DNA of 53,995 bases, taken from positions 1 to 53,995 of the forward strand of contig DASRJH010000216.1 in assembly GCA_035649575.1 (NCBI GenBank), in the 5' to 3' direction. The stretch's first letter is position 1. The number at the start of each line of letters is the position of its first letter. This document shows, piece after piece, positions 23,646 to 31,156 of this stretch. This DNA comes from DASVAL01 sp035649575 (GTDB lineage: Bacteria; Planctomycetota; UBA1135; UBA2386). A model generated the notes under the pieces. The model did not search any database and was not told where the DNA came from. It saw only the letters and a program-made list of their open reading frames with translations. The position numbers and the translations under genes were made by a program.

Positions 23646-25136
23646 TCAGTGGGGGAACGCGCTCATCACCAGGGCTTCGAACGTCGGCCAGCCGAACTTC
23701 TTGCCCGTGAGCTCGACGGTGACGACCTTGCCGTCGGCGCGCACCACGATCGCCTTCAGCGCGGCGATCAGCTCGGCGAGTGGCGGGCTGGCCGGGCCCT
23801 TCCTGGTCAGCTGTGCCTCGGCCATCGGCACGTACTCGGCGAGCAGCGCCTGCACGCGCTTCTGCCACGCCTCGGCCGCGTCCTCGTCGCGCGCGGTGAT
23901 CGCCGCGCGCACCACGAACTCGGGCTGGAACGTCACCGTCAGTTCGCCATCGAGCGCCGGCGGCAACTCGAGCGCCGCAATGGCGAGCCACGCCTTGGAG
24001 TTCGCCGGCAAGACGACGCGGATGCCCGCGTTGCCGAGCGCGAGCAGCTGCTTCGCGAGTTCGGGGCGCGGCCTGCCGCGCATCGCCTTGGTCGCCGACG
24101 TGAACCGCGTCGGTTCGATCAGGATCTCGAGTTCCTTCGCCTTCAGCGTCAGCGTGCCGTCCTTCGGCGCGATCTCGACGCCGCTGTCGCGCAGTTCGTC
24201 GGCCAGCGCCTTCTCGAGCGTGGCGACGTCGAACTCGCCCGCGGCCTGCAGGCAGACGCCGACCGGCAACTCCTCGCCCGCCTGCATCTGCAGGGCAGCG
24301 CAGTACTGGTTGATCCGCGTGTTGCCGAAGCGGCGCACGAACTCGAACGCCATCTCGCCGATCGCGTCGCTCTCGGTCTGGCCGATCCGGCAGTCTTCGA
24401 CGCTGGGCGCCTTGAGGGTCTTGATCACGGCGAGGCTCGACAGCATGCCGAGGCGCCGCCCGAGGTCGGCGAGCCGCGACAGGTCGGGAATGCGGCCGTT
24501 GTCGAAGATCACGTATGCGTCGGCAGCGACCGGCAGCGGGAGCGTCGCCGGATCGAGCTGGTACAGCGCGCGCGTGCCGCCCTGCAGCGCGCCGATCGCG
24601 TCCTGCGCGCGGCGGCGCAGCGCCGGCGGCAGGTCCTCGCGCTTCATCAGCGCGCCGAGATCCTCGATGGCGCTCTTGACGCCGCGCCGCCGCAGCAGAT
24701 CGATCGCGACCATGCGATCGAGCGCGGCGCCGTGGCGCGCGTCGGCGTCGGACGGCAGCGGCGTGGCGAGAAACGTGCGCAGCTCGGCATCGGCGGTGCC
24801 GACACCGCCGCGCTGCAGGTGCCGTTCGCCGTCGGTCATGCCGAGGACGTCGTTGTCGCCCTGCAGCCAGGTCATCAGGAAACCGACGGCGCCGGTCACC
24901 TCGAACGTCTCGGCGAGCTTGTCCTGGACGAGCGGCTGCCAGTCGTCGCTGCCCTTCGGGCAGGTGCTCAGGCGACCGGATGCTCCGCGGCGCCACTGCA
25001 TCTCGATCAGTTCGCCGCCTGCCTGCACGCGCTTCTGGATCGCTTCGACCGACTCGGCGATCTGTTTCTGGGCCGGCAGCGCGGCGGCGAACGCCGCCAG
25101 GGAGAGCGGGAGGAACGGGAGCAGGGCGCGGTCCAT
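23646..25136 (-). CDS. Exported protein of unknown function
   Basis: 496 residues with a signal peptide (MDRALLPFLPLSLAAFAAALPAQ). The mature part is mixed alpha/beta and mostly helical in the first half (AESVEAIQKRVQAGGELIEM, LADLGRRLGMLSSLAVIKTL). The second half alternates strands and helices (FDVATLEKALADELRDSGVEIAP, LTVTFQPEFVVRAAITARDEDAAEAW). No catalytic or binding motif recognised and no family assigned. It is followed after 120 bp by the multi-domain beta protein on the same strand, and lies 48 bp downstream of the DUF1501 gene. Those short gaps suggest one long minus-strand transcription unit. Confidence 0.72.
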   Translation of the reverse strand: MDRALLPFLPLSLAAFAAALPAQKQIAESVEAIQKRVQAGGELIEMQWRRGASGRLSTCPKGSDDWQPLVQDKLAETFEVTGAVGFLMTWLQGDNDVLGMTDGERHLQRGGVGTADAELRTFLATPLPSDADARHGAALDRMVAIDLLRRRGVKSAIEDLGALMKREDLPPALRRRAQDAIGALQGGTRALYQLDPATLPLPVAADAYVIFDNGRIPDLSRLADLGRRLGMLSSLAVIKTLKAPSVEDCRIGQTESDAIGEMAFEFVRRFGNTRINQYCAALQMQAGEELPVGVCLQAAGEFDVATLEKALADELRDSGVEIAPKDGTLTLKAKELEILIEPTRFTSATKAMRGRPRPELAKQLLALGNAGIRVVLPANSKAWLAIAALELPPALDGELTVTFQPEFVVRAAITARDEDAAEAWQKRVQALLAEYVPMAEAQLTRKGPASPPLAELIAALKAIVVRADGKVVTVELTGKKFGWPTFEALVMSAFPH

Positions 25137-25184
25137 GGGTCGCGCACGATAGGCACAGTGCAGGCGACCCGCCAGCCGCGGCAG

Positions 25185-26438
25185 CTACAAGAGCACGCCC
25201 AACGACGGCTGCCGGCTATACGTCTCGGTGAACACCGGCGCGGGGTCGACTTCCAAGTGACGCGCGAGCAGCTCTTCATAGACCGTCCGGAAGTCGACCA
25301 GCGCGGGCAAGGTGAACGCGCTGACCGACTCCTCAGTCAGGTCGGGCCCAAACATGCCGCCGCGCACCGCGCCACCGATAACGATCATGAGACCACCCGT
25401 GCCATGGTCCGTGCCGGTGGAGGTCGCTGCGTTGCGGCGCCCGAACTCCGAGAACAGCACGATCACGGCCCGATTCCAAACGCCCATCTGCTGCAAGTCC
25501 GCTGTGTACGCCGCCAACGCCGCATCGACCTCGCCGAGCGACGACGCATGCCGGCCGGCAACTCCCCCTTGCTCGGAGTGGGTGTCGAAGCCATCCACCG
25601 TGCCACCGAGCGCATAGAAGATTTTGACCGGCAGTGCCTCGCGCAACATCGCAGCCGATGAGCTGAGGGCCGTGCCAAGGATCGATTCGGGGTACTGTGG
25701 TGGCACCACGGTTGGGGTCACTCGCAGTTCCGGGAATTGCTCATACATCGCCAGTTGGGCGACGCGGGCCCGCTCGGGCAAGCCCACGGCTCTCGCGCGA
25801 AGAGCCACTTGCTGGGCGAGCTCGAATCTGAAACGATCGTTAGCCGGATAAGGTATGTCGCCGGTGAATGTGTACGGCGTCGGGGTGTTCGGGTCCGGGG
25901 GGAGCAAGGAGAACGTCGACGGTGTGGTCCCGCCGCGGAAATCGAGCCGTTGGCCGAGTCCCAACGCCACGACTTTGATTGCCTCCGGCGCATAGAGGTC
26001 TTTGTATCGCGCGATCCAGCCGCTGTCGGGTTGGGTCTGAACGACGGCACCGCGGCTCCAAACATCCTGCGATGCGAAGTGGCTCATGTTGGCGCCCGCG
26101 TAACCGACCATTCGCACGAACGCGACGTAGCCCGCGCGATACAAGCTCGCCAGCGTCGGCATCGCGGGGTGCAGCACATAGTCGAAGTTTGCATATGGGC
26201 CGGTGTCGAGCGGCAGGCCGGCCGCCGGCGTGATAGCGATTCCCGGCCGCTGGAGCGCGTAGGCTTGGAGACGCGTCGGAACCAGCGTGTTGAGGGCGTC
26301 GTTGCCGCCGACCAGGTTGATGAACGTGATGAACCCATCGGTGGTCAGCGGCAGTCCGGACTTGAGCTGGCTCGCGGCAACGAAGGCAGCGCCGGTCGAG
26401 AGGAAGTCGCGGCGCGTGATCTGGGCGGGTGCTTTCAT
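25185..26438 (-). CDS. DUF1501 protein with Tat signal
   Basis: 417 residues. The N-terminus ITRRDFLSTGAAFVAAS is a twin-arginine export signal. The body matches DUF1501, a family with an alkaline-phosphatase-like fold: FINLVGGNDALNTLVP near the start, GANMSHFASQDVW in the middle, and FSEFGRRNAATSTGTDHGTGG, which carries conserved aspartate and histidine residues. Its ATG overlaps the stop of the upstream DUF1800 gene (ATGA), so the pair is translationally coupled. DUF1800-DUF1501 pairs are widespread in planctomycetes and their relatives; the biochemical function is not established. Confidence 0.93.
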   Translation of the reverse strand: MKAPAQITRRDFLSTGAAFVAASQLKSGLPLTTDGFITFINLVGGNDALNTLVPTRLQAYALQRPGIAITPAAGLPLDTGPYANFDYVLHPAMPTLASLYRAGYVAFVRMVGYAGANMSHFASQDVWSRGAVVQTQPDSGWIARYKDLYAPEAIKVVALGLGQRLDFRGGTTPSTFSLLPPDPNTPTPYTFTGDIPYPANDRFRFELAQQVALRARAVGLPERARVAQLAMYEQFPELRVTPTVVPPQYPESILGTALSSSAAMLREALPVKIFYALGGTVDGFDTHSEQGGVAGRHASSLGEVDAALAAYTADLQQMGVWNRAVIVLFSEFGRRNAATSTGTDHGTGGLMIVIGGAVRGGMFGPDLTEESVSAFTLPALVDFRTVYEELLARHLEVDPAPVFTETYSRQPSLGVLL

Positions 26439-27928
26439 CGCAGTAGGTAGGAAGGGTGTTGTGCCAGCAAGAACAGCAGGCCGCGCGCACGTTCGTTCAC
26501 GTGCGTTCCGTCGTCGCCGCGGAACGGATCGGGTTGGAGTCGCAGTTCGGTGCCTTCCTCGACGGCCAGCGTATTCAGGTACTGCTCGTAGTCAGCGATC
26601 TCGACGGGTGTGAGGACGAGGCCGAGCCGGTCGGCCAACGCCTTGACCACTGCGTTGGCCGTTCGCTCGGACACGGCCGGCAGCAGCAAGGTGATCGGCG
26701 TGCCGTGCTGCGATTGGTATTGCCGGGCGGTCGCCAGCGCGTGCGCGAACTGGCCGCGCAAGACCAGGCTGCCCGAGGCGAGCCACTCGTCGTCATCCGG
26801 CCAACCGCCGACGTTGGGCGGAGCCAAGGGTCGTTGTCCTTGCGAAGCCAGGAAGTAATCAACGATCGGCAGCGGCATCGCCAAACGCGTCGTGCGCAGC
26901 AGTCCGACGCCCATCTCCACCGGCGACTTCAGGTGCGATTCGCGCGACCTCCCGGCGAAGAAGGCGCGCGAGCGCAGGATCGCGTACAGCACTGGCGCGA
27001 TGTGGTAATTGCTGGTGCGCAACATCGCGGCCAACTGCGCTACCACTTCGGGGGGCGCATTCGGGTAGCAGAAGTGCTCGAACAGGCGCTTGCAGATGAA
27101 CTCCGCCACCGGCCGCTCGGCGAGCACCAGGTCGACGACCTCGTGGAACCCATGGTTGCCCGTGCGCCCGAAGATGGTCTTGAGCGACGTGTCGGCACGA
27201 TTCGGATCGAACACGACGCGATCGAGTTCGGCGGTCTCGTCGCGCATGACCCGGTAGCCGGTGAATGCCCGCGCCGTCTCCTGGATGTCTGCCTGGGTGT
27301 AGCCGTTGTCGACACCGAGTGTGAACAGTTCGTAGAACTCGCGGGCCAGGTTCTCGTTGATCTGCTCGCGCGTGTTGTCGACGCCGTTCAACCAGATCAG
27401 CATCGCCGGGTCGGTCAACATGAAGTAGAGCAACTGGCGTAGGTCGCCGGTGCCCAGCCACCGCAGCTTCTCGATCTGCGCCTTGACGAGGTGGCGGCTG
27501 TAGCGGTCGAACCGCTCGATCGAGGTCGCGAAGTGGTCGTGCCAGAAGAAGGCCATGATTTCGCGGAACGGCACGCGCGAGTTCACCATCAGGTGCAGCC
27601 ACCACCGGACCAGTTCGTTTGCTGTCGGGTGGTCGAGGTCTGCTATCAGGCTGAGCGCCGCCGCCTCGGTGGCCAGATCGCGGCGCGTGGAGTCGAGCAG
27701 TTCCTGGAGGTAATCGTCGATGCCGCCTGCCAGCGAGTCACCGAGTGCATAGGCGCCCGTCGTCCACTGCGTTCGCCTGAGCAGGTGTGTCACCTGCTGT
27801 GCGTCGAGCTGACCGAGCTCTGGCTCCAGCGACGTCTCGGGCGGCGGGGGCAGCGCCGGTGGTGAGCTGCCGCCGCACGCCCACAGCAATAGAGAGAACG
27901 AAACTGCCGCTGCCGAGAGCCTGGGCAC
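26435..27928 (-). CDS. DUF1800 lipoprotein
   Basis: 497 residues from a GTG at 27928. That start is preferred because AGGAG lies 7 nt upstream and it yields a lipoprotein signal peptide (VPRLSAAAVSFSLLLWACGG); the longer frame to 28024 adds an arginine- and proline-rich stretch without function. DUF1800 features are clear: THLLRRTQWTTG, FREIMAFFWHDHFATS, NENLAREFYELFTLGVDNGYTQADIQETARAFTG (positions about 215-250) and PPNVGGWPDDDEWL. Function unknown; genetically tied to the DUF1501 gene by an ATGA overlap. The upstream neighbourhood (27929-28060) holds a short GCGGC/GCCGC hairpin at 28009-28022 and a T-run at 28044-28049 but no clear promoter. Confidence 0.92.
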   Translation of the reverse strand: MPRLSAAAVSFSLLLWACGGSSPPALPPPPETSLEPELGQLDAQQVTHLLRRTQWTTGAYALGDSLAGGIDDYLQELLDSTRRDLATEAAALSLIADLDHPTANELVRWWLHLMVNSRVPFREIMAFFWHDHFATSIERFDRYSRHLVKAQIEKLRWLGTGDLRQLLYFMLTDPAMLIWLNGVDNTREQINENLAREFYELFTLGVDNGYTQADIQETARAFTGYRVMRDETAELDRVVFDPNRADTSLKTIFGRTGNHGFHEVVDLVLAERPVAEFICKRLFEHFCYPNAPPEVVAQLAAMLRTSNYHIAPVLYAILRSRAFFAGRSRESHLKSPVEMGVGLLRTTRLAMPLPIVDYFLASQGQRPLAPPNVGGWPDDDEWLASGSLVLRGQFAHALATARQYQSQHGTPITLLLPAVSERTANAVVKALADRLGLVLTPVEIADYEQYLNTLAVEEGTELRLQPDPFRGDDGTHVNERARGLLFLLAQHPSYLLR

Positions 27929-28059
27929 GCGTTGCTCCTGTGCCGCCACGCTCGGGCGGCGATTCCGGGAACCGAGGGAGGATGGCGGCGGGACGATTGC
28001 CGCCAGCAGCGGCTTTAGCCGCACAAGCGACCACGGTCACCGCTTTTTTGTTCGGTGTC

Positions 28060-28197
28060 CTGCCAGCGGCTGCGGCTCGGCGCGGCTCACCACCTTGACC
28101 TGCAACGGGTCGGCCGATTCCACGTCGGCGGCGGCCTGAGCGCGATCCGGCAGCGGCTCGACGCCGCGGCCGCGCAGCCGCGCGCACAGGGCGCAGC
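28060..28197 (-). pseudogene. Fragment of helicase gene, C-terminal tail
   Basis: Aligns with 31247-31388 at the 3' end of the intact helicase. On the minus strand it encodes LCARLRGRGVEPLPDRAQ and ADPLQVKVVSRAEPQ, against LCARLRDRGVQPLPDRAQ and ADPLQQKVLRRAEQ. It diverges by roughly a quarter at protein level, so it comes from a sister copy, not a fresh duplication. Nothing helicase-like precedes it. Confidence 0.72.
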
Positions 28198-28289
28198 GAG
28201 GGCGCGAAGCGCTTCTCGTCAGGCCGACACCACAGTCGGTTCGCGTGCGCCCACATCGCGTCGCCGCTGGTCCGTGCGGAACCGCACGA

Positions 28290-28590
28290 GTGTGGCACGA
28301 CCGTCGCTCACGGCGGCGCCTTCCGGGCTGCTGGCGGCGTCGTGGCGCACGGTATCGCGCGCCGCGGTGTTCCCGACGGCGCTGCCCGGCTGCACGCTGC
28401 ACGTGCAACCCGACCACGTCGACGTGATCACCGGGGTCAGCGGCGTCGCATCGTTCCAGTTCGCGCTGCCGAACACGACGATCCTCGTCGGCATGACGTT
28501 CCATCACCAGATGGTGCCGATCGCACTCGACAGCACGCTCGCGGTCACCGCGACCAACGCGCTGCAGCTGACGGACGGATTCTTCTGCCT
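28290..28590 (+). pseudogene. C-terminal remnant of a planctomycete-type exported protein
   Basis: In one plus-strand frame this encodes LPGCTLHVQPDHVDVITG, FQFALPNTTILVGMTFHHQ and STLAVTATNALQLTDGF. This is the same terminal domain as in the proteins ending at 5938 and 9688. No signal peptide or N-terminal part is present; the sequence before it is helicase debris. The frame runs on without a stop into unrelated sequence and overlaps the next ORF in another frame, so this is a truncated, decayed copy. Confidence 0.6.
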
Positions 28591-28595
28591 CGACG

Positions 28596-29171
28596 GTGGA
28601 TCTTGGCGACGTGGCAACGCTCGACGTGCAGGTCGTCGATGCCGCCGGGTCGCCGATGCAAGCGGTCGTGGCTGGAGCAAACACCACGAATCTCGCCAAC
28701 ATGAACTGGCTGCGCGTGACGGGAACGGATCCGGCCGGCCGCCTTCGCTTGCACGTGCCGCCCGGCGACCACGTGCTCTACGCGACGACTGGCTCCCAGC
28801 ATGCCCTTGCCTTCGTCGACCGCACGCAGCGTGACGCGCAAGTGCTTCGGCTCGCGCCGCTGCCGACGATGCGCGTGACGGTGCGAGACCGTGACGGGAA
28901 GCCGGTCGCCGGCGCGCGGGCGCAGGTGGCCGGGTTCTTGTACCCCGAGCCACGCGGCGACGCCGAGCAGGTGGCGCTGGGGCGCGCCGCGATCAGCCTG
29001 CATGCGGGCTACGTCGCCAACGCCCGCAGTGACAAGGGCGGCCTCTTGCTGGTTCCAGCATTCATGTGCCCGGGAATGGAGAGTGGGATCGTGGTGCGCC
29101 TCGGTACGCGCGCGAGCAAGTCGTTCAGCCTCGTGCCCGATGGCGAAGCCGAGCTCGTGCTCGATCCGTAA
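28596..29171 (+). pseudogene. Truncated carboxypeptidase-regulatory-like protein
   Basis: About 190 residues from a GTG at 28596. The content is the C-terminal part of a larger beta-domain protein: LDVQVVDAAGSPMQAVVAG, then MRVTVRDRDGKPVAGARAQV, then a final strand pattern ending SLVPDGEAELVLDP. There is no signal peptide although intact relatives (21788, 44404, 47546) are all exported, and the upstream sequence is unrelated. Probably a 5'-deleted pseudogene. It could still be translated, as the frame is intact. Confidence 0.6.
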
Positions 29172-29195
29172 CCACGAAGGCGCCGTCAACCACTG

Positions 29196-29224
29196 ACCTG
29201 CCAGCGGCTGCGGATCTGCTCGGC
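29196..29224 (-). repeat. 29-bp exact copy of helicase 3'-end sequence
   Basis: 29 bp identical to 31245-31273 near the 3' end of the helicase gene (starting acctgccagcggctgcgg). It abuts the end of the truncated beta-domain gene, so helicase tails bracket the 28200-29200 segment. Confidence 0.65.
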
Positions 29225-29589
29225 CGCGCCGCCTCAGCCTGGTCGGCCAGCGGTGGGTGGGAGCCACTCGGAGGGGACGCACCTGCATGAGAGGCTCGTC
29301 ACCGGATGATGCATGGCGACGCGATGACCGGCAGCGGCGCGCACATGCAGACGCGGCCGGTCACTGTTCGCGTCGCACGATCACGAAGTCGTCCGTGTCG
29401 GCGGAGACCGTGGCGCCGTGCGGCGGCGCGTCGCCGTGCAGCAGAGGCCCCAGGTGCTCTCCGGTGCGGCGGCCCACGACGAAGACGGTGGCGCCGTCCT
29501 CGCGGGCGATGCGCTGCAGGTGCGCATGGGCGTGGCCTCCCTCCCCCGAACCGCGCAGTGGTTGCACTCCAGCGGTCCTTCGATCATAA
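29225..29589. other. Gene-poor stretch with a possible small minus-strand remnant
   Basis: No confident gene. A minus-strand frame at 29361-29567 (68 codons) contains HAHLQRIAREDGATVFVVGR and ends DDFVIVRREQ, loosely like the C-terminal part of a universal-stress-type protein. There is no good start signal, so it is more likely a remnant than a gene. Confidence 0.3.
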
Positions 29590-29605
29590 TCGAATAATTA
29601 TTCGA
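29585..29605 (+). promoter_or_regulatory. Promoter -10 and 16-bp perfect palindrome at the start of the AAA_14 gene
   Basis: CATAAT (29585-29590) looks like a -10 element and runs into the perfect palindrome TCGAATAATTATTCGA (29590-29605). The palindrome ends 2 nt before the ATG at 29608. There is no room for a Shine-Dalgarno sequence, so the mRNA would be near-leaderless. The AT-rich island stands out sharply from its GC-rich surroundings. A dimeric repressor, possibly the product itself or a partner, could bind here. Confidence 0.5.
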
Positions 29606-29607
29606 CA

Positions 29608-30855
29608 ATGGTCGATGAATTCAGCTTCACGTTCGACGAGTGCCGGACCGAGCTCCGGCGTCGCCTGGCGGAACCGGCCCCCGGCCGCATCCAGGTCGTG
29701 ACGGGACCGCGTCAGGTCGGGAAGACCACGCTGCTGCTCGGACTCGCGGACGCGGCGAAGAGCCGCAGCGTCTATTCCGCGCTCGACGGCCCCGAGGCCG
29801 CCGTGCCGGGCCACTTCGCGCGCCTGTGGCAAGAAGCTGAACAGCGGGCCACGGCGTCAGCGTCGGGCCTGCTGCTGCTCGACGAAGTCCAGCACCTGCA
29901 CGACTGGGCGGCGCAACTCAAGAGTCACCACGACCGGCTGCGCCGGCGCGGCGCCCGCGTGCACGTCGTCGCCACCGGTTCGTCGGCGCTGCGCCTCGCG
30001 CGCGGGTCGCGCGAGAGCCTGGCAGGACGCTTCGAGCGACTGACGCTGGCCCATTGGCCCGCCAGTGCCCTCGTCGACGAATTCGGACTCTCGGCGACCG
30101 CGGCGGTGCAGCACTTCGTCACCGGCGGCGCCTATCCCGGCGCGGTCAGGCTGCGGAAGGATCCGGTGCGTTGGACAGCCTACGTGCGCGACGCGATCGT
30201 CGAGTCGGCGATCGGCCGCGACGTGCTGGCGCTCGCAGTGGTGCGCCGCCCGGCGCTGCTGCGACAGGTCTTCTCGCTTGCCGCCGCGTCGCCGGCGCAG
30301 ATAGTCTCGCTGCAGAAGCTGCAGGGCCAACTCCAGGACGGCGGTGCCTTGGATACGATCGCGCAGTACCTGCGGCTGCTCGAGGAGGCGTTCCTGGTCG
30401 CGGCCCTCGACAAGCACAGCGACCGCCCGCTGCGCCGCCGCGCCGCACCGCCGAAGCTCGTCGTGCTCAGCAACGCGTTGTGCGCCGTCGCCGATCCACG
30501 CGGCGCTCCCGACCCGGAACGGGAACGCGACCGTCACGCGGCCTGGATCGAGAACGCGTGCCTCGCGCACGCCTGGAATCGCGGCCAGAGCGTCTCGTAC
30601 TGGCGCGAAGAACCGTTCGCGATCGCCGGCGTCGTCGTCGGCAGCTGGGGCCGACTCGCGATCGACGTGAAGGTCGGCCGCTTCGCAGTCCAGGATCTGC
30701 GTAACCTCGGCGAGTTCACGCAGCGATTCCCGGCGTTCAGGCCGTTGCTGCTGTGCAGCCCCAAAGACGTCGACACCGTCGCTGGCCACGGCCTGGCCGC
30801 GATGAGCTGGCAGCAGTTCCTGCTGCAGGGCCCGGCGATCCCGGGCGCGCGGTGA
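29608..30855 (+). CDS. AAA_14 ATPase with DUF4143 C-terminal domain
   Basis: 415 residues. The Walker A motif is VVTGPRQVGKTTLLLGLAD (about 30-48), the Walker B motif LLLLDEVQHLHDW (about 89-101) and sensor VVATGSSALRLARGSRESLAGR. The second half fits DUF4143: YVRDAIVESAIGRDVLAL, LQKLQGQLQDGGALDTIAQYL, LLEEAFLVAALDKH, and the end SYWREEPF ... IDVKVGRF. That end resembles the nuclease-like fold in these proteins. Such ATPases are common singletons of unclear role, often in accessory regions. The gene sits between helicase fragments, directly after an AT-rich palindrome. Both ends of the protein look complete. Confidence 0.9.
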   Translation: MVDEFSFTFDECRTELRRRLAEPAPGRIQVVTGPRQVGKTTLLLGLADAAKSRSVYSALDGPEAAVPGHFARLWQEAEQRATASASGLLLLDEVQHLHDWAAQLKSHHDRLRRRGARVHVVATGSSALRLARGSRESLAGRFERLTLAHWPASALVDEFGLSATAAVQHFVTGGAYPGAVRLRKDPVRWTAYVRDAIVESAIGRDVLALAVVRRPALLRQVFSLAAASPAQIVSLQKLQGQLQDGGALDTIAQYLRLLEEAFLVAALDKHSDRPLRRRAAPPKLVVLSNALCAVADPRGAPDPERERDRHAAWIENACLAHAWNRGQSVSYWREEPFAIAGVVVGSWGRLAIDVKVGRFAVQDLRNLGEFTQRFPAFRPLLLCSPKDVDTVAGHGLAAMSWQQFLLQGPAIPGAR

Positions 30856-30858
30856 ACC

Positions 30859-30965
30859 GCGGTCAGGTCGCGGCGCGGATCGAGCGAGTGCACGATCCAG
30901 AGCTGGTCGCGCGCGCGGCTGGCCGCGACGTTGAAGACCTTGCGCGCGTCGTCCTTCATTTCTTC
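30859..30965 (-). pseudogene. Fragment of helicase gene, motif VI region
   Basis: On the minus strand it encodes DDARKVFNVAASRARDQL and WIVHSLDPRRDL, matching the helicase motif VI region at about 31740-31840. It begins a few bases after the ATPase stop codon. Sequence upstream of MKDDARK in this frame does not match the intact helicase, so it derives from a related copy. The rest of 30966-31156 shows no gene. Confidence 0.72.
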
Positions 30966-31156
30966 ACCCAGGGGTTTTCGTTGGACCCAGGTGCCAATGC
31001 GGCTGGGCTGGTTGCTTCCAACCTGGCGCAGTTCCCTTGATGGCCAACTGACGATCACCGTCGCCCGATCTGTGGTGCTCGCGAGAGACAGGATTGCTCA
31101 GCCGCACCCCGGCCGGAACGAGGCTTGCTTCCGGCCTCGAGGCTTGCTCGCCCGCG

